Part shown: piece after piece, positions 39,794-53,600 of the stretch
How positions within the stretch are numbered: the stretch's first letter is position 1
How the letters are laid out: each line of letters starts with the position of its first letter
Assembly (NCBI RefSeq): GCF_003672135.1
Contig: NC_039506.1
Span: forward strand, 17,608,001-17,672,000
Source of the DNA: Ooceraea biroi
Taxonomy: Eukaryota > Arthropoda > Insecta > Hymenoptera > Formicidae
Reading direction: 5' to 3'
DNA: 64,000 nt
The notes under the pieces: generated by a model
Databases searched by the model: none
The model's input: only the letters and a program-made list of their open reading frames with translations
What the model was told of the DNA's origin: nothing
Made by a program: the position numbers and the translations under genes

Positions 39794-42700
39794 TCACAAT
39801 CTGCTGTCCCTGATTACATTCTCCGGCGTGTTTAATGCTTTCTTCCGGTTTGCGATTGCGTTGGTGAGTTTCCGCCTAGGACCGAGTGGAAGTTTGAGGG
39901 CCGCTATATCCGTCTCGGTAAGTAGCATTAAAGCTTCCAAATCAATTTGCTCCGATTCCAGAATAGGCTGTATCGACGTGAGATTATTAGCGAGCAAAAA
40001 TCTCTGCAGAGGTGTCCATTCCTCGTCCGTCTCTTCACCTTCTATAGATTAACATACCATACCATACAATAATTTATCGATTGCACTAGACGCGACGCAC
40101 AGTTGTACGAGATTCAACTTGCCTGAAAGCAGATCCTCGTCCCATAAGCTTTGTCTACGCGCCAGGCTGCCGGCACTTCCTATACTGATCTCCTCATTGT
40201 GCCCGTTCGGGCTGAACTTGTTACTGTTTATAGATCCGTTTGTAGAACCATTCGCGGAAGGACTGTCGTTTTGCAGTTGAGGGTCCGCCTGCGTGACTGG
40301 TAGGTTGTCCAGTGTAGATGTTATCTGAACATGAAAATTGCTTCATTAACAACATTAAAATTGCGGAATTACGGAAACTTAATTAGCCCACTTGAGATTA
40401 TTTTCCACGTATTTGTCATTATATAATTACGTGATTACGTATCTCGATGATGCAATCGTTTAAAAGATCATTAGCGCTTCCGCAACAATTCCCACAGCTC
40501 GTTTCTTTGTTTCTCTTGAATCGCGACTCAAATCTGTGTGGTTGCGCAAAGAAACCGATTTCTATGAGATCCAGAATGATTATATCATGTAAATAACGGT
40601 GCGAAACCCAATAACCCGATTGCATGCGTCAGATAAAGATGATTACAGCGCGTGCAAGACGCGTAACGGCGTAAGTACAAGTAATCTTGAAAATTATCGT
40701 CACACATCAGACACGCGCATAATGGCGCTCAAAAATGATTTCTGATTTCTCGTTAGTCAGAAGAATCGTATCAAGTACTGACTGCTCTTCTGAAGGCCAC
40801 CGATCCAAAACCAGGTCGATTGAAGATGCTAGCCGGTTCCTGCAGGAAAGCGGTGTCCTTTATAACGTTCGAGTCCTCTTGCTCTTTGTCCTCGTATACC
40901 CTTTCACCCAACAAATCGGGTGTGCTCTGCGACTTGCTCAGAGTGCCCCATACGTCGGAGATCTTGCCTCTTCTGCCCATCTGCTGAGGCTGAGAAGTGT
41001 CTACGTACGTGCCTACGTAGATAACTTCGGAATCCCGACGGACACCAGTCAAACTTCGAATGGATCTTTTCCCGTTCACTTCGACCTGTCAATCACGATA
41101 AAGAAAGCAAAGTTTGAAAAGCTTTGCTAGCTCTCGCCGCGGCGCGGCGTCTCTCTTACCTCTACAACTTTAAAGTCGTTGACAGCTTTCTTCGCTAAAG
41201 CTTTCCGGCAAACCGTGCTACCGTGCCTCTTCGTAGTAGTACCGACGATATCGCTGAAAGTCGGCGAAGGTTTCATTCGGCCTCTAAAGGTCAATACCCC
41301 GGGCCTTTGAGCATTCAATTCGTTGATTGCGTCAAAATCCGATCTCGCGCGTTCTCGGTCCTTTATCAGCTTCTTCTGTTCCTTCTCCGCCCTAATTTCG
41401 GCCATCTTTTGTTTTTTCATGTACTCTTTCAGTCTTGAAGCAGAGAAATATTTTCGACGTAATTAGCGACAACGATACGATAAAAATGCTATCAAATATA
41501 TATAGGTTTCAAATGAGAAAAAGTATATCGTCTATGTCGAAGTTGGCCGCTCCTGGAGCAGGCAACTACGCACCTCTTTTCCGCATCCTTCTCCGCCTTT
41601 TCCCGGAGCAGCCGGCTCTTCTTGCGATTGTTCAATTCCTGATCGGCCTGAGCGAGGTCCAGGAACTGTAGGATCCTCTCGCAGCCGTTTATTGCCGCGA
41701 GTTCCCGAGCAGAGTGTCGATCGATGTCCAACGACCAGATATTGCAACCGAACTTTACGAGAAATTTCACGCAAAATTCGTGGCCTCTCGCAGCTGCGAG
41801 GTGCAAGCAAGTGTTGCCGAAATAATCGGTCTTGTCCGGATCGCCTCTACGATCAAACGATAAAATCATCTTACCATTTGTTGCATACGATTTCACCGAT
41901 GAATCATATCGCGGAGATGCTCTCGTTCCAAACATTAGCGAAACCTGCGAAATTCTCACGTGGCGATCAATTGGTGCGCGTAATGTCTCTCTCTCACAAG
42001 TAATTTCTCTCATGGACGAATCTCTCAAGTATATAAATTGTATTTCTTGCTAAATTGCGTCGTACGCGCACATTTAAACGTAAATTCCACCGGCTGCAAA
42101 CTTCGCTTCATTAGCGCCATGCTTTTTTTCCGAGACGAAATCGATCACACCGCATCTTAATTCTCAATCTCGATCATGCCGTCCAAATAAAATAAGAAAA
42201 GGCAAGATGGACAATTGGCGCGTTAATTACACATATATTTATTCTGTGAAGCGCGTCACCGACCGCGGTCCGAGCGTTCCCTAATTATTCGTTGGCTGTC
42301 CTTAATTCAAATTCAACGGTACGCTTTGTCAGAAATGTCCAAAGGATACGGACGTCTCCGATTTCGCGGAATCCGATCGATCTCGCGCTTCATTTGATTC
42401 CGATTGCCAATCTGCAGTGCCGAAATAAGAAACAAAACGGACATCCGAACCGAATTATATCGTGAGTAGGACGCATCTATTCTCGAATCTCATAATTGAA
42501 CGTGATTACTCGAGCGAACATCGCGACACCGATGGGTAAATGGCGTCGTTTCGTCATTTTCCGAATCTTCTCTAATAAATTAACAAGTCTTTTTGAATAA
42601 ATTGCAGATTCCGGTTTTCAAACACTTCTAACATGCACAACGTGCAGGTATTCGCGTTTCTGCGAAAGGGCAACCTGTTTCGCGCGGACCGACATGTTGT

Positions 42701-44666
42701 CGTATCCGCGATTCATTGTCTTTCGTTCGCTCGACCGCGATATCCGCCGTTACGCAGCCAATGGACACCTGTAATGCGTGCTTCCGGTTCCGCACACAAA
42801 ACACCTACACGTACAATGATAGGCCCGACGACGAAACTTTCAGCAAGTTCGCTAAACAAGGTATCGAAAAGTTTTCGACAAGAGACGTTCGGAAAGAAAT
42901 TTCTAACGTCCGTAACAATTTCAATTTAGCAAAGAATTGAGAAATTGAAAGGCGATTGTTCGTTGTAGCAACATTAAATTTGTCGTTGATGATAAGCGGC
43001 CGGAAACTTGTCGGGGGACTCGTTCGCATTTTGGAGCTGGCACGAGTGGAGGGTCCCCGCATGCAGCCATTGTGGTAAGTAGTAATTATCAAGTATCAGT
43101 GGGGCTCACGAGGCACGACGACCTCGTGCCTGATGGGCACCTGTCTCTCGTACGAATGAATAAAACACAAAGCTACATTTTTCGTCAAGCGTACTTTGCT
43201 TCCGCAACTCGCGATCAAGGTCTTGATCCATTATTTCTCTTATCGTAGTGCATTTATATTTTATATCATCAGGTGTCATTGTAAAATAATAATATAATCG
43301 ATCCATCGAAGCAGAAGATGAATAAAATAGATGTGCATACCCTCGGGCGACCAGCAGTCTCAGGGCATCTATGTGACCTTCGAAGGCTGCCCATAACGTC
43401 GGGGTCATTCCTCCTTCGTCTCGCGCGTTACAATCTTTCCTCGTAGCTTCCTTCAGAATGTCCAGTGCACCTTCTCTCGCGGCCCTTTGACACAAAGAGA
43501 AATATTTGCCAGATATTCTTTCATTTGTCCTACGTTAGTTACAGACAAGCAAGGAATATTCAGACGTGGTTCGTATATCCACGCGTCTCAACATCTGATT
43601 ATGTATATTCCAACATCCGTGATACTTTAATTACGAGTATAACCGTTAAATGGCACCTCTCTAACAACGATTTGCCAACCTCTTTTATCTTTGTTTTTCA
43701 TTTGCCTCTGCTCTAACGAAAATTGAGGAATGTTGAAACAGAAACGCGTCATTTCTGAAGCGATGCACAACATAGACTCGTCGATGCTGCGTTCCGTGAA
43801 AAGCAATTTTAGCGCGTCAGCATGTCCTGTTTCTCGGTATTTCATTAATGTTTCTCTTCTGCTCATCTTTGCGAGTAAACATTGGTTCAACGCTCGCTCA
43901 ACATTTCAATGAATGATTCGAAAGAAAGAAGAATGTGATAAATTCCTAAAAAAACAACAAAGAGATCTAGATTTAGAACACGTGTTTTATCTGTATTATC
44001 ATGTATTCGCGTGGTTGCTATCGTTCTTTCATACTCTAATGCGAATGTGCATTCGACGTCTAACGTCTTACCATTGACACCTTTTGATTGTCAAGAGAGA
44101 ATTCACATTTCTGATTTTTCAATATCTTTTTCTTCCAATTTATTTTTTGCTAAACATTTAATTTATAATTCTACTTTGTGACTTTACGTTACTTGCAATC
44201 AGATGCAACTTGAACATCTTCATATTTTTCGTCACGTGGAAGGATGTATTAAAATTAAATGATAAATCACAATGCACTTCTCAAATTGTATCTATTTCCT
44301 TTGAAACACTAGTATAATTTTGTTCAATATATTACACTCGTGACATGCTCAACTGCTATTCGTCCGGGTGCTTCGAATCGCTTGGCGCGATCGACTGCAT
44401 AGTCGACTCAAACATTTTTTTCAATTCCAAGGTGAATACCTCGCCTCTTCCGACATTTCTTTGCTTTCCGCGGACCTCAGGACGAGTTCTTACTTCACGT
44501 ATGAATGCGCGATAAATGAAACAAGAGCAAAGAGATAACAAAAGAGAGAGTGTACGAGTTTGCACGTGCATGTATGCGAAGAAAAAAGAATCGGAAAAAA
44601 AGAACAAAAACTCGCAATGTTCCTCGCAAACAATTACACTCACTTGTGAAATCGGTCGATCGACAT
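39794..44666 (-). CDS. Sans: Sans / USH1G homologue: ankyrin-repeat and SAM-domain scaffold, complete
   Basis: Seven exons: 44666-44644, 43484-43341, 41846-41574, 41433-41160, 41085-40783, 40324-40123 and 40041-39794. Phases 2, 2, 2, 0, 0, 1 close to give 488 residues (human SANS 461). The N-terminus MSIDRFHKAAREG then LKEATRK matches human HRAARDG and LKEATRK. Three ankyrin repeats follow at about 31-63, 64-96 and 97-121, with the diagnostic MTPTLWAA and GGDPDK. A charged coiled stretch (KKQKMAEIRAEKEQKK) and the family block SIFNRPGFGSVAFRR lie in the centre. The SAM domain (about 415-476) contains EQIDLEALML and LPLGPRRKL. The protein ends DSRL, a class I PDZ ligand where human SANS has DTEL. 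SANS links cadherin and myosin VII complexes in sensory hair-bundle protrusions; insects express the network in actin-rich cell projections. Exon 1 has only 23 coding bases. Intron 6 uses a GC donor. Confidence 0.92.
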
Positions 44667-44952
44667 TTCGTGTATCGTTCGTTACTTGGCCGATCTGGCT
44701 ACGCAAACATCACTCGTAACTGAGGAAACGCTCGACAAGTTTCTCGCGAATCGAAAGGCAAGGAGCGACAGCGATATCCAACGACACAAACACAAACCAC
44801 AAGCGTCAAGTATTGCGTCCGACAGTGCACTGTTCGAGCGAGTGGCGAGTTACCTGAGGCCCCCACAGAGTATGGGGGGCTCCCTCTCGATGAGGCTCTC
44901 GTTTCCCATGGTTCGGCTATCAAGCCTCGCTCCGTCGATTCGATGACTTTAC

Positions 44953-45018
44953 CTTTCGCTCGCGCGGTACTTTGAGCCGTTTGCGAGTTGCTCTGTTTTA
45001 GCATCATCCGCCACCTGC
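44953..45018 (-). other. Possible untranslated or alternative upstream exon of Sans
   Basis: The minus strand has a good acceptor (TTTACTGCAG, ending at 45019) followed by 66 bases and a donor GCGAAAG|GTAAAG. A second donor GCCTCAG|GTAACT at about 44855 would extend it. It lies about 290 bases upstream of the Sans start exon. It could be a 5' UTR exon. No protein similarity supports coding, and the plus strand is also open here. Confidence 0.2.
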
Positions 45019-46541
45019 AGTAAACTTTCCGTAAAACTATATAAACTATATAAACAATATACAAATTCGACAAAAGATGTAAATTCAAACTGCATACTTA
45101 AACAGATTCACTTTAATTTCACACATTTCCTGCGATTAATAAATAATGAAAGAATACAAATTAAGGACGCACTTTATTAATCAACTCTCTTATGTTGCGT
45201 GGGGAGTAATTTTCCTTGAAAAACATACGGCTGCAACTGGTCCTGGAATATCCCTTTATTGATATGCTACAACAATTAGCATGCAGGATTATACCGACTT
45301 AAGAGGTTTACACTGATACTTTTATACGTTTCAGTATTTTCATCAAGTATGTACAAAGTAGAATTGACCGCAATCTATGCGGAACATTTTCAGCTCTAGA
45401 GATACGTGTTGTGTGCAGTGCTGCAAAAAGTGTCGTTAAATTTATCGAAAAAATTCACATTGTATCTCAGAGTATTCGATTGCAAAGAAATATTGTTTAT
45501 CACCGTCTAGATTTTCCATTAACGCAATGATTAAATGATCGTGAAAGTTTTAGCAAATGGAGACTCTTTTCAGAAAATACTCATCAATACAGATAAATAC
45601 AGAATAATTCTTTTAAATTATGTGGATCTACATAATGTAGGTAATAATATGTACACATTGCACATTGCATATCTTTAACGCAAGTAGAATATATAATACA
45701 TTTAATATGTCTTTTAGAGACAGAGAATTGGCCTTGTTAACAAAATTCTTTGATACAATCGAGTGCGGAAGAAAAGTACGTTTCATTTCTTCTTACGTGA
45801 GGGTATTCTCAATATCGAGTTATATATAAATTTTGACAATTCTTTATTTAATCATTTGCCTATCTATTTCTTCGATTTGAGATAACGCTCGATCGAAGAT
45901 CACATTTGCAAGAAACATTATTTAGTGCTTCTTATCGAATATAATATCTTGATCACAGTTCGATTATGTTTACTCCGTTAAATATCATTTATGTATTATG
46001 ATATTTTATTACTTTATACGTTTGTGTGTATTCACTACGGAGAATAATAATCATAGATCAAATTTAACATTTTGCTATGTAAAACCGCGATTTAACTGGC
46101 GACTTACGTAAGCCGTCTTTTAAACGGTGGGGTTAAAAAGCTATGAAAGACATTGATGAATTTCCGTTTGCAGTTTCATACGTTATGACGTACGCAATAC
46201 GTACTTGGTTTTATTCCCGATAGAAAAATAGCATACCATTAATTAAGAAAAAATCATATTATTATTTCAAAATGTGCCTATTGACATTGAATTTGTAAAT
46301 TTACGGTATGTTAACAATATAACGTAATGACTGCATTTATCCTCTGATATAAACGCATTTGCATTTTTTTTAATTTTTCGCATTAAGTTTTCATGAATAT
46401 AACGATTCAATCACTCAACTGTAATGATCCAAACAATCAGGCTTTCATACATAATTTTATATTTCCCTTAATTTTATTATAACGGATTTTTTTAAATATA
46501 AATATAGGTATATATAAAATTAAATTCTTAATTGGAATATT

Positions 46542-46570
46542 TTTATTATGGCGATATACGCCATAATAAA
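46542..46570. repeat. 12-bp inverted repeat carrying AATAAA on both strands
   Basis: Arms 46542-46553 and 46559-46570 are perfect complements around ATATA. The outer end of each arm reads AATAAA on its outgoing strand. On the minus strand it is about 1.06 kb after the TMEM200 stop, so it could serve as a polyadenylation signal. Confidence 0.7.
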
Positions 46571-46581
46571 CGATCCTTTCC

Positions 46582-46608
46582 TCCCCCCCCCCCCCTCTCT
46601 CTCTCTCT
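46582..46608. repeat. Poly-C / (CT)n pyrimidine tract
   Basis: About 14 consecutive C bases followed by CT dinucleotides, in the TMEM200 3' region. Confidence 0.85.
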
Positions 46609-47603
46609 GCCTTTTCGTCGATAATGAGTGATGGTCAATATGTATAATTAATGTTGCATATTTATGAAATATTACATCGCTGGGATATAAAAATATATTA
46701 CACGCGCAGGCTGCATCGTCTTAGTTAAGAACAGGTGTTTTGCTCGATACGATTAAAATTGATACATCTCGCTTTATATTTTCATCCTTCATTGGGTGTA
46801 TCGCATGTATCGAGAGATTGAATTCGCCGCACTTATTAAATTCGTATACGATTCGTAATCTTGTGCCGGTTACGTGTCTAACGAAGAAACACGGAATAGG
46901 CCGCAATTTTGCGTACACACGCGGCAAACGCATTAACAACAGATCGAAAGAGACCTGAGATCCATAAACGTTCAGTTTCCATACACATGTTTGAAGATCG
47001 AAGAATTATACTCTCTCTTTCATCTACTGATGTACTTTGAAAATGTCACAAAATTAAATTACCACTCAGAAATATTTGCAACAGCTTAGATTTCCCATTA
47101 ATACAAGTACAAAAATCTCTTTTTGATACAATCAATCACATATGCATTTCTACTTGGATCTTACTTCACGTTAGGTCTATTACCGTCTATGTGCTACGTC
47201 AAAATTTGTTGGTAACAATTATTTGTCAACAATGTGGCAAATGTTACACGCTCGTTACCTCGGTACGAAGGGTTAACGTGAGTCATAAAAAATGATTGTC
47301 TCGTTACAAAACGCAATTCGTACATGATCTCATTATTATTTATGCCGTGTGTTAAATCTTAAGTCGTTGAGCATGTTTCACGACGTAACGTATGTTTAAC
47401 GTCGTATCCAAAGACAATCGTGATCGGTCGACAGAACCTAGGTCGGAACGCGAGACGTCCAATTATACATTCGACATGCTTTTCGCCGAGTCGCCGTAAC
47501 GTTGAACACCATCGATCCTCCTACGTCGCGAATGTCGTCATCTTTTCAGGGATGATCCGTTGTTGAGACGCGTTGCATTCATACTCAAATACAAAGGACT
47601 CGT

Positions 47604-50600
47604 TCACACCTCATCATCTTCTACGTACAAAGTCGTTTCGCATTTCTCGTCATTGATCTGTGCCGAAATCCGTGCTGCTTTTTCGTCACAGGTTGCGTGC
47701 GAATCCACGTCCGCGGTAACGATTACGGGATTTTGTCGTCGCATCGGTAACGTTGCATCGCTCTTCTCACTCGTGGATCCGTGCGATTCGCACTTTCCAA
47801 CGAGATCATCGAGATCATCTCCCGAATCTTCCACATCGATTTCCGTAACGTTTTCCAGTTCCGGTTCCTCGAGGAGCATGTCTGCTTCCGTAGGTCCCTC
47901 GGACGACAAAGGATTCGCGTCTTCGATGTCTATTGCGTGACTTTCGTCGGAATTATCGGCGCGGCTCTCCTCGGTATCGAGAGACACGGTTGTAAAATAC
48001 TTTGGCTCGAAATCGGACCCGGAACCTTCCACCATGGTCTGAGTATTCAACGAGTGTCGACTCGACTGAGGATCCTTCGGATGCTTGTCGAACGATCGTC
48101 TCCTGTTGTCGTCCGATCTCGAATGGTGTAGTTTAGGATGACGTGATTGTCTTCGCAAGTTTTCGCCGCTGCTCGTTCGTGACTTTATCTCCGTTTCGTC
48201 CGAAAGCGTGTACCGAGTACAGTCGACGCTGCTGAATCTGTCTACCGAGAGCTTCCTGTCGAGTCACAATCAACGAATAAATAAATCTCATTGTCCGTCG
48301 TTGCGTCCTACAATGAGCCTCTCTAATCAGGCTAAACAGCTTCTCTTTTTCTCTTTTTTACAATCGGATTTAAAGACTCTTACCTGTAGTCCCCTCTGCG
48401 AAAATCCGGGCTTCTTCGGAATTCGAGACTAGCTTTCCGATGTCCCATCGTCCTGTCGAAACGACGATCACAGCCGATCCTGTCGAAGGACATTTTACGG
48501 AAGTTTGGCGATGAGATTTTGCGGAAGTCTCGCGGTGAGGCCTTACCCAACTCTTTCGATACCGCCGTCAATTCCTCCAACAATCTCAGGTCTATCGAAT
48601 TTCTTTTCCTTGGCACAAAGTCGTCCGGATATCTGCAATAGGCACCTGACCAAAAGATTCTAGTTATTTTATTATTTATTGCCGGTCTTCCATCAATTCT
48701 CTATACGAGAATCTATATACGAATATCATTTTCAAGTTATAGTCACCTGGCAATTTAGGCGAGTGCACGAGGGTCGGTGGTGGACGCGTAGCTTCGTCCA
48801 CTTCCTCGACGTCTTCTACTTTTGTTTGACGAAGCAACTGATGACGTCTCGCTGTATCGGATCGGTCCTTCACTTTGAGCGTAACGGGACCTTTATTCGG
48901 AATGTGCAGATCCATCGCCATTGATACTTGGCTACCGTTCATCTTCTGATGCTCTAGACTCTCTCTGCTAATCTGATTATTATAAACAAGAAACGTTTTT
49001 CGTTAGCATATATGTAACTTGAAAATCCAGGGGATACATACATTGCTTTCTTCGCAAAGCGAACCTTTTCATCTTTCCTCGATTACCTGATGCGGGCTGT
49101 AACTCGGATTGTCGACCGAAAGAGCGTGTCTCTGCAGTAATTCGGGATTCAACAGCGAGCAACCCGCGTATTTAGGCGACCTTCGTCGTGGTGACTTCTT
49201 GTCGATCAACGTCGGTGCACTCGGACTTTTCTTTATGGAATGCGCTACGCCTTTTTCTTGCAGGTCTTTCGAGAATTGCATAAACTCTGCCGTCAGCTGT
49301 TTCCTGGAGACTTCGTGCGTACTCGGACTCGGACTGCGGTTCACCCTAAACACGCCCAGCTGATGATCCCATTTTGTCGTCTGGCTCGACGTCGACCTTC
49401 TGTTGCGTTGACTCTTTGAGCTTTTCAGTGTCGACGCTTGATTAAACCGATAACGAGCTGGTACCACTTTGGCTGCGCTATCACGTGCCTCGAAAGTCAT
49501 CACGCAGGCTGCTACTACAATGAAGCCTGAAAGCATCGTTAATTACATATGATGTTTCAATGAAATTTCATGTACGTCATCATCTAGTCCTGGAATTTCT
49601 TCTTTATCGAAATTAAAGGTATTACATTTGCACCAGCATAAGATTGGAAACTTTGGAAAAATTGGTGCTCGAGTCTTACTTATACATATTTGTATAATCT
49701 ACAGTCTTACTTTGATACAATACAATGTATTGAATACATGATTCGAAGCGAAGCGAAAGAGCATAATGCAATAAGAATTCTGCTTCATTTTAATTCAACT
49801 TTAATTCACTTCAAGTCATTGAAAATTTATTTCGCAAATTAGAAAACTCGTGACATATTCTCAAAATGTACTTTTCTTCATTTTTATAAAAAACGTGTGC
49901 AATTAAAAACGTATACACAAGATTAAAATATATGTGGCGTATATCCAGTATTTCTCGGCGATACTCGAGCGTGAGCCTCCATAGCTCAGGGGTTAGAGCA
50001 CTGGTCTTGTAAACCAGGGGTCGAGAGTTCAAATCTCTCTGGGGGCAATAACTAATACTTTTTTTTTTCTCGTTTTAATGGAGCATTTTCATTTGATGGG
50101 ATGTGCACTGCAATCTATTTCATATTTTTCTACAGTTTTTCGCTCTATATTGGTTACTTTATAAAAATATTATTTGTGTACACGTTTTCAGTCTTCCTGT
50201 AAAATTCATATTGATCATATATCTTTATCTATGTTTTGGAGTATTTTACATTGAAGCGATAGTTCAAATATGCCAACACTAAATGGGCAAAAGCTTGGAA
50301 ATTTTGATATATCAAGAAAGTCGGTTTCATTTCGAAAACTTGAAAACGATTTTCTTCTCCGTTATATTACGTCATATTGTGCAGCAATTTCATCAGCACA
50401 CATTTATACATTGTTCGATTGAACGAGTGAGTGTCCGCGTTCGTAAATTATATCATATATTGTTCATTACCTCCCAGACCCATAACGACGGGACCAGCAT
50501 AACTCAGATTATTCAGATGAAACCCACGCGATTCGTTCTTCACTTTTACTGTGATATTACCTCTGATTTCCTGCGCCACTGATAGCTGATCCGCGTAATA

Positions 50601-53600
50601 TCCTGTTTAACGAAATGACGAATTTTTATTTGCATTGTTTGTAGTGACAGAGAATGAGGAGACACTGTATAGCATTGGAATAAAAAGATGTTTCGATGTC
50701 AATGTGTAATGAAAATTTATTTAAAGAGTTAAACTTTGTCCCGCGCTCGGATGTACGTTCTTGTCTACTTTCTTATCTACAATGTACGAGTCTCGGAAGA
50801 ATAAAAAAAAGGAGATTTTATACGCGATGAGATGCATATTCGATAAGTATATGTTTTAATATTCTAATGAATATTATATTTTAGTCGATATTTTACGAAT
50901 ATGCAAAATCCTCAAGAAAAATCCAATTCATGCACATAGGCACATAAGTAAGCATTAACTGCAAGGCGCTTGTGCGTAACAAAAAAGAAAGATTTACTTT
51001 TTGCGGTTCAATGTCTTGTGTATCAATGTCTTACTCTTTGCACAAATGTCACAAGAGATTTCGTCACAAGATTTCGGTAATCGTAAATGTATATTAAGAG
51101 TTGTAATAATCTTTTTCGTTATGTTCTCACATCTCATAGATATATACTATGGTATAGACTCATGGTAATAAAACAAGAAATCAAAGATATATGTCGAGAA
51201 AAGATTGTTAGAAAGTTCATCAGACTTTCGAGGTTTTTTAAAGCAGAGACAAAAAATGAACCACAGAAAGTTGATACAGTGCTTTGTACAGTGCTCGTTT
51301 GCAGATGCCTCTAAGCGATTAGTGGGTAGCCAGTATAGACGAATGTTTAAGTTACGTAATGCTACTCACCTATCGTCGCCATGCAAGCTCCTAAAAGCAT
51401 TAACAGCAGCCCAATTCCGAGTGCTTTGCAGGCGTGCCACAAGCACCGCGTTGTCACCTTGCCTCTCACCACCTGTTCGATTTAATTACCGTCGTTAACA
51501 GTTAATAAATCTGGACGATTGTCCAGTTGTAACGGCAAACTGATGTAGATTGCGTTTACGCACGGTAAATCGATCGGTACGATTTACAGTGTTACATTAC
51601 AATGTTACGGTGCGTAATGGCATTGTAACGCCCCTCGGTGCTGGTACCCATGAGCATAGTACTTACGTAATCTAAATTATCGCATTGCATAATTGTTATA
51701 TTCCTAGTTTACTTTACTTTCGTTTCGTTTACTTTCGTTCGAAGCTGATTCGTCATCGAAAGCAATTTTTCTGTCTGTTATTTGACAGAAATTATGAACA
51801 ATGATGCTAATTATGATTAAAGAGAGAGAATATGGATATGCAGTGTCCATAGTGTGTACATGCTGTCTACGTATGCACGCTATTGGTCTCCTTCTCTCTT
51901 TCTCTCTCACTTTGTCCCACATTGTCAATCTACTCCCTATAGCAATTGCAATTAACGAGGCCGATAAAGAGTCCCAATTTCGTGAGATCGTACAATATAC
52001 AATACCATGGTATTCGATATCGACCTCGAATTTTCACAACGAGGGTATACCTGCACATTCCAATGAGCCCCAGGCCCGCAGGCTCTCCTCTGCGTCCCCT
52101 GCCATTGGATGCTTCCTTGTGGCATACTGCGTTTAAAAAAAAAAGAAATATTTTACTGTAACACATTGTGTGGCAAAAGAGTAATCCAAAGAAAAAAATG
52201 TAAAATATCAAATCGAGTTTTAATCGCAACAGAGTAAAATGTTGTTACGTAAATTATAACACTAATTATAACGTTGTTTTGTAAAGTCCATCACGTCTCA
52301 TATCTGATTGTGAGATATTCTTCTGTTGATCATTAAATTTATTAAACTACTCACCCTCACGTATTCCAGATCCTTAGGCCTCAGTGTCGTACCGCAGGTT
52401 CTGGTTCTGCAAAAATTTCAGTCAAGATTTAGAATGTATTCAGCATTAGAAAGCATTTAGAATTAATTCAGCAACTTAATTTTTAGAAAGGGAGCTGATT
52501 TTCAAACGTGCGAGTTCAAACTAATAATGCATAAGACAGAAAAGACCAAAAACTATACAGTACACAAGAAAAATAAACAGTAACACAAGATACGGTTTTG
52601 CACGAGTAATTTTTATTTACGCGTGATTTTTAGTTTTTCTTTAATAACAAGTAGATATAATAATATTTTCATTCTCGGAGAATGTAAGAACGTAACAACG
52701 CTCAAATACGTATATATACGTTCGACCTCTCATCACGTTTCATCGCGTAACGTTCTGTGTCACTGTTTTAATTTGATGCGTACAACGAACGCTCGGTGTG
52801 CCTTCAACACATCGGTCTTCGCTCGTATACCGTACTAGTATACCATCATCTAGTCCCGCAGACGTTATTCGAAGCCATGCACAATGTGTACGTGAGAATT
52901 ATCTGACTATGTCGTCGGTGTGCATCGCTCCCTCGTATATGGCGAATGCGGCAGTAACACATTGTGCTTCATGCTACTGCCGCATTCTGTCTCTCGCATT
53001 TCGTTTTTCAATGTTGAAACTTTATGCGCGTTCTATCGATTCAAATCCTTGTTTGCTTTGACATCTCGCGCAAACCTTTTTTTCCTTTTTGAAAAAGTTG
53101 GCCATTTTCGTTTTTATCAGATTCTTCGCACAAATATCTTGATCAAGCACCAATAAAATGTAACGTCTCTATCCATGTAGCTTACACGAGAGTACGAGAC
53201 ACGTGCGTGAATTTATTTAACATGTTAAGAACTTTACTCCGTCTACTTTATCTACGTCTAATTTATTCGATCATTCTTCACGATTGTCAGCATTCTTTTA
53301 TACTTGTCTCTTGTGTGCCCAATTAATGGATTTCCACGAATAATTATTCATTGTGTGATCAATCAGATGGGAATAAAATTTTATTCTATTCGTTATGTTT
53401 CCAGTGCAAGCATTTCTACAAGCAAGACGAATTAACTCGTAACCACTATTTCAATAGAGAACAGTGTGCGCGTCGCGAGTGTGCCGCACGTTTTGAGTGA
53501 CGTCATCGTGTATTTCGCAAATTTTTACAAATAGTTTTCATGTCGAGAATATCGTTCCGAAGTTTCGTTGATCCACGCGATGCAATCACAGTTTACGTCG

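Larger units (their letters stand above)
45019..47603. other. Sans upstream region and TMEM200 3' UTR/spacer
   Basis: AT-rich, with no coding signal. It includes a C/T-only tract at about 46582-46608 and an inverted repeat at 46542-46570 that presents AATAAA on both strands. The TMEM200 transcript presumably ends here, and the Sans promoter lies near the left end. Confidence 0.5.

Noticed and set aside
44440..44456. ATG microexon MSEEA with donor GAG|GTATTC as the Sans start
   Set aside because: The phase fits, but the donor is weak. The exon at 44666-44644 gives MSIDRFHKAAREG with a GTGAGT donor and matches the family N-terminus better.
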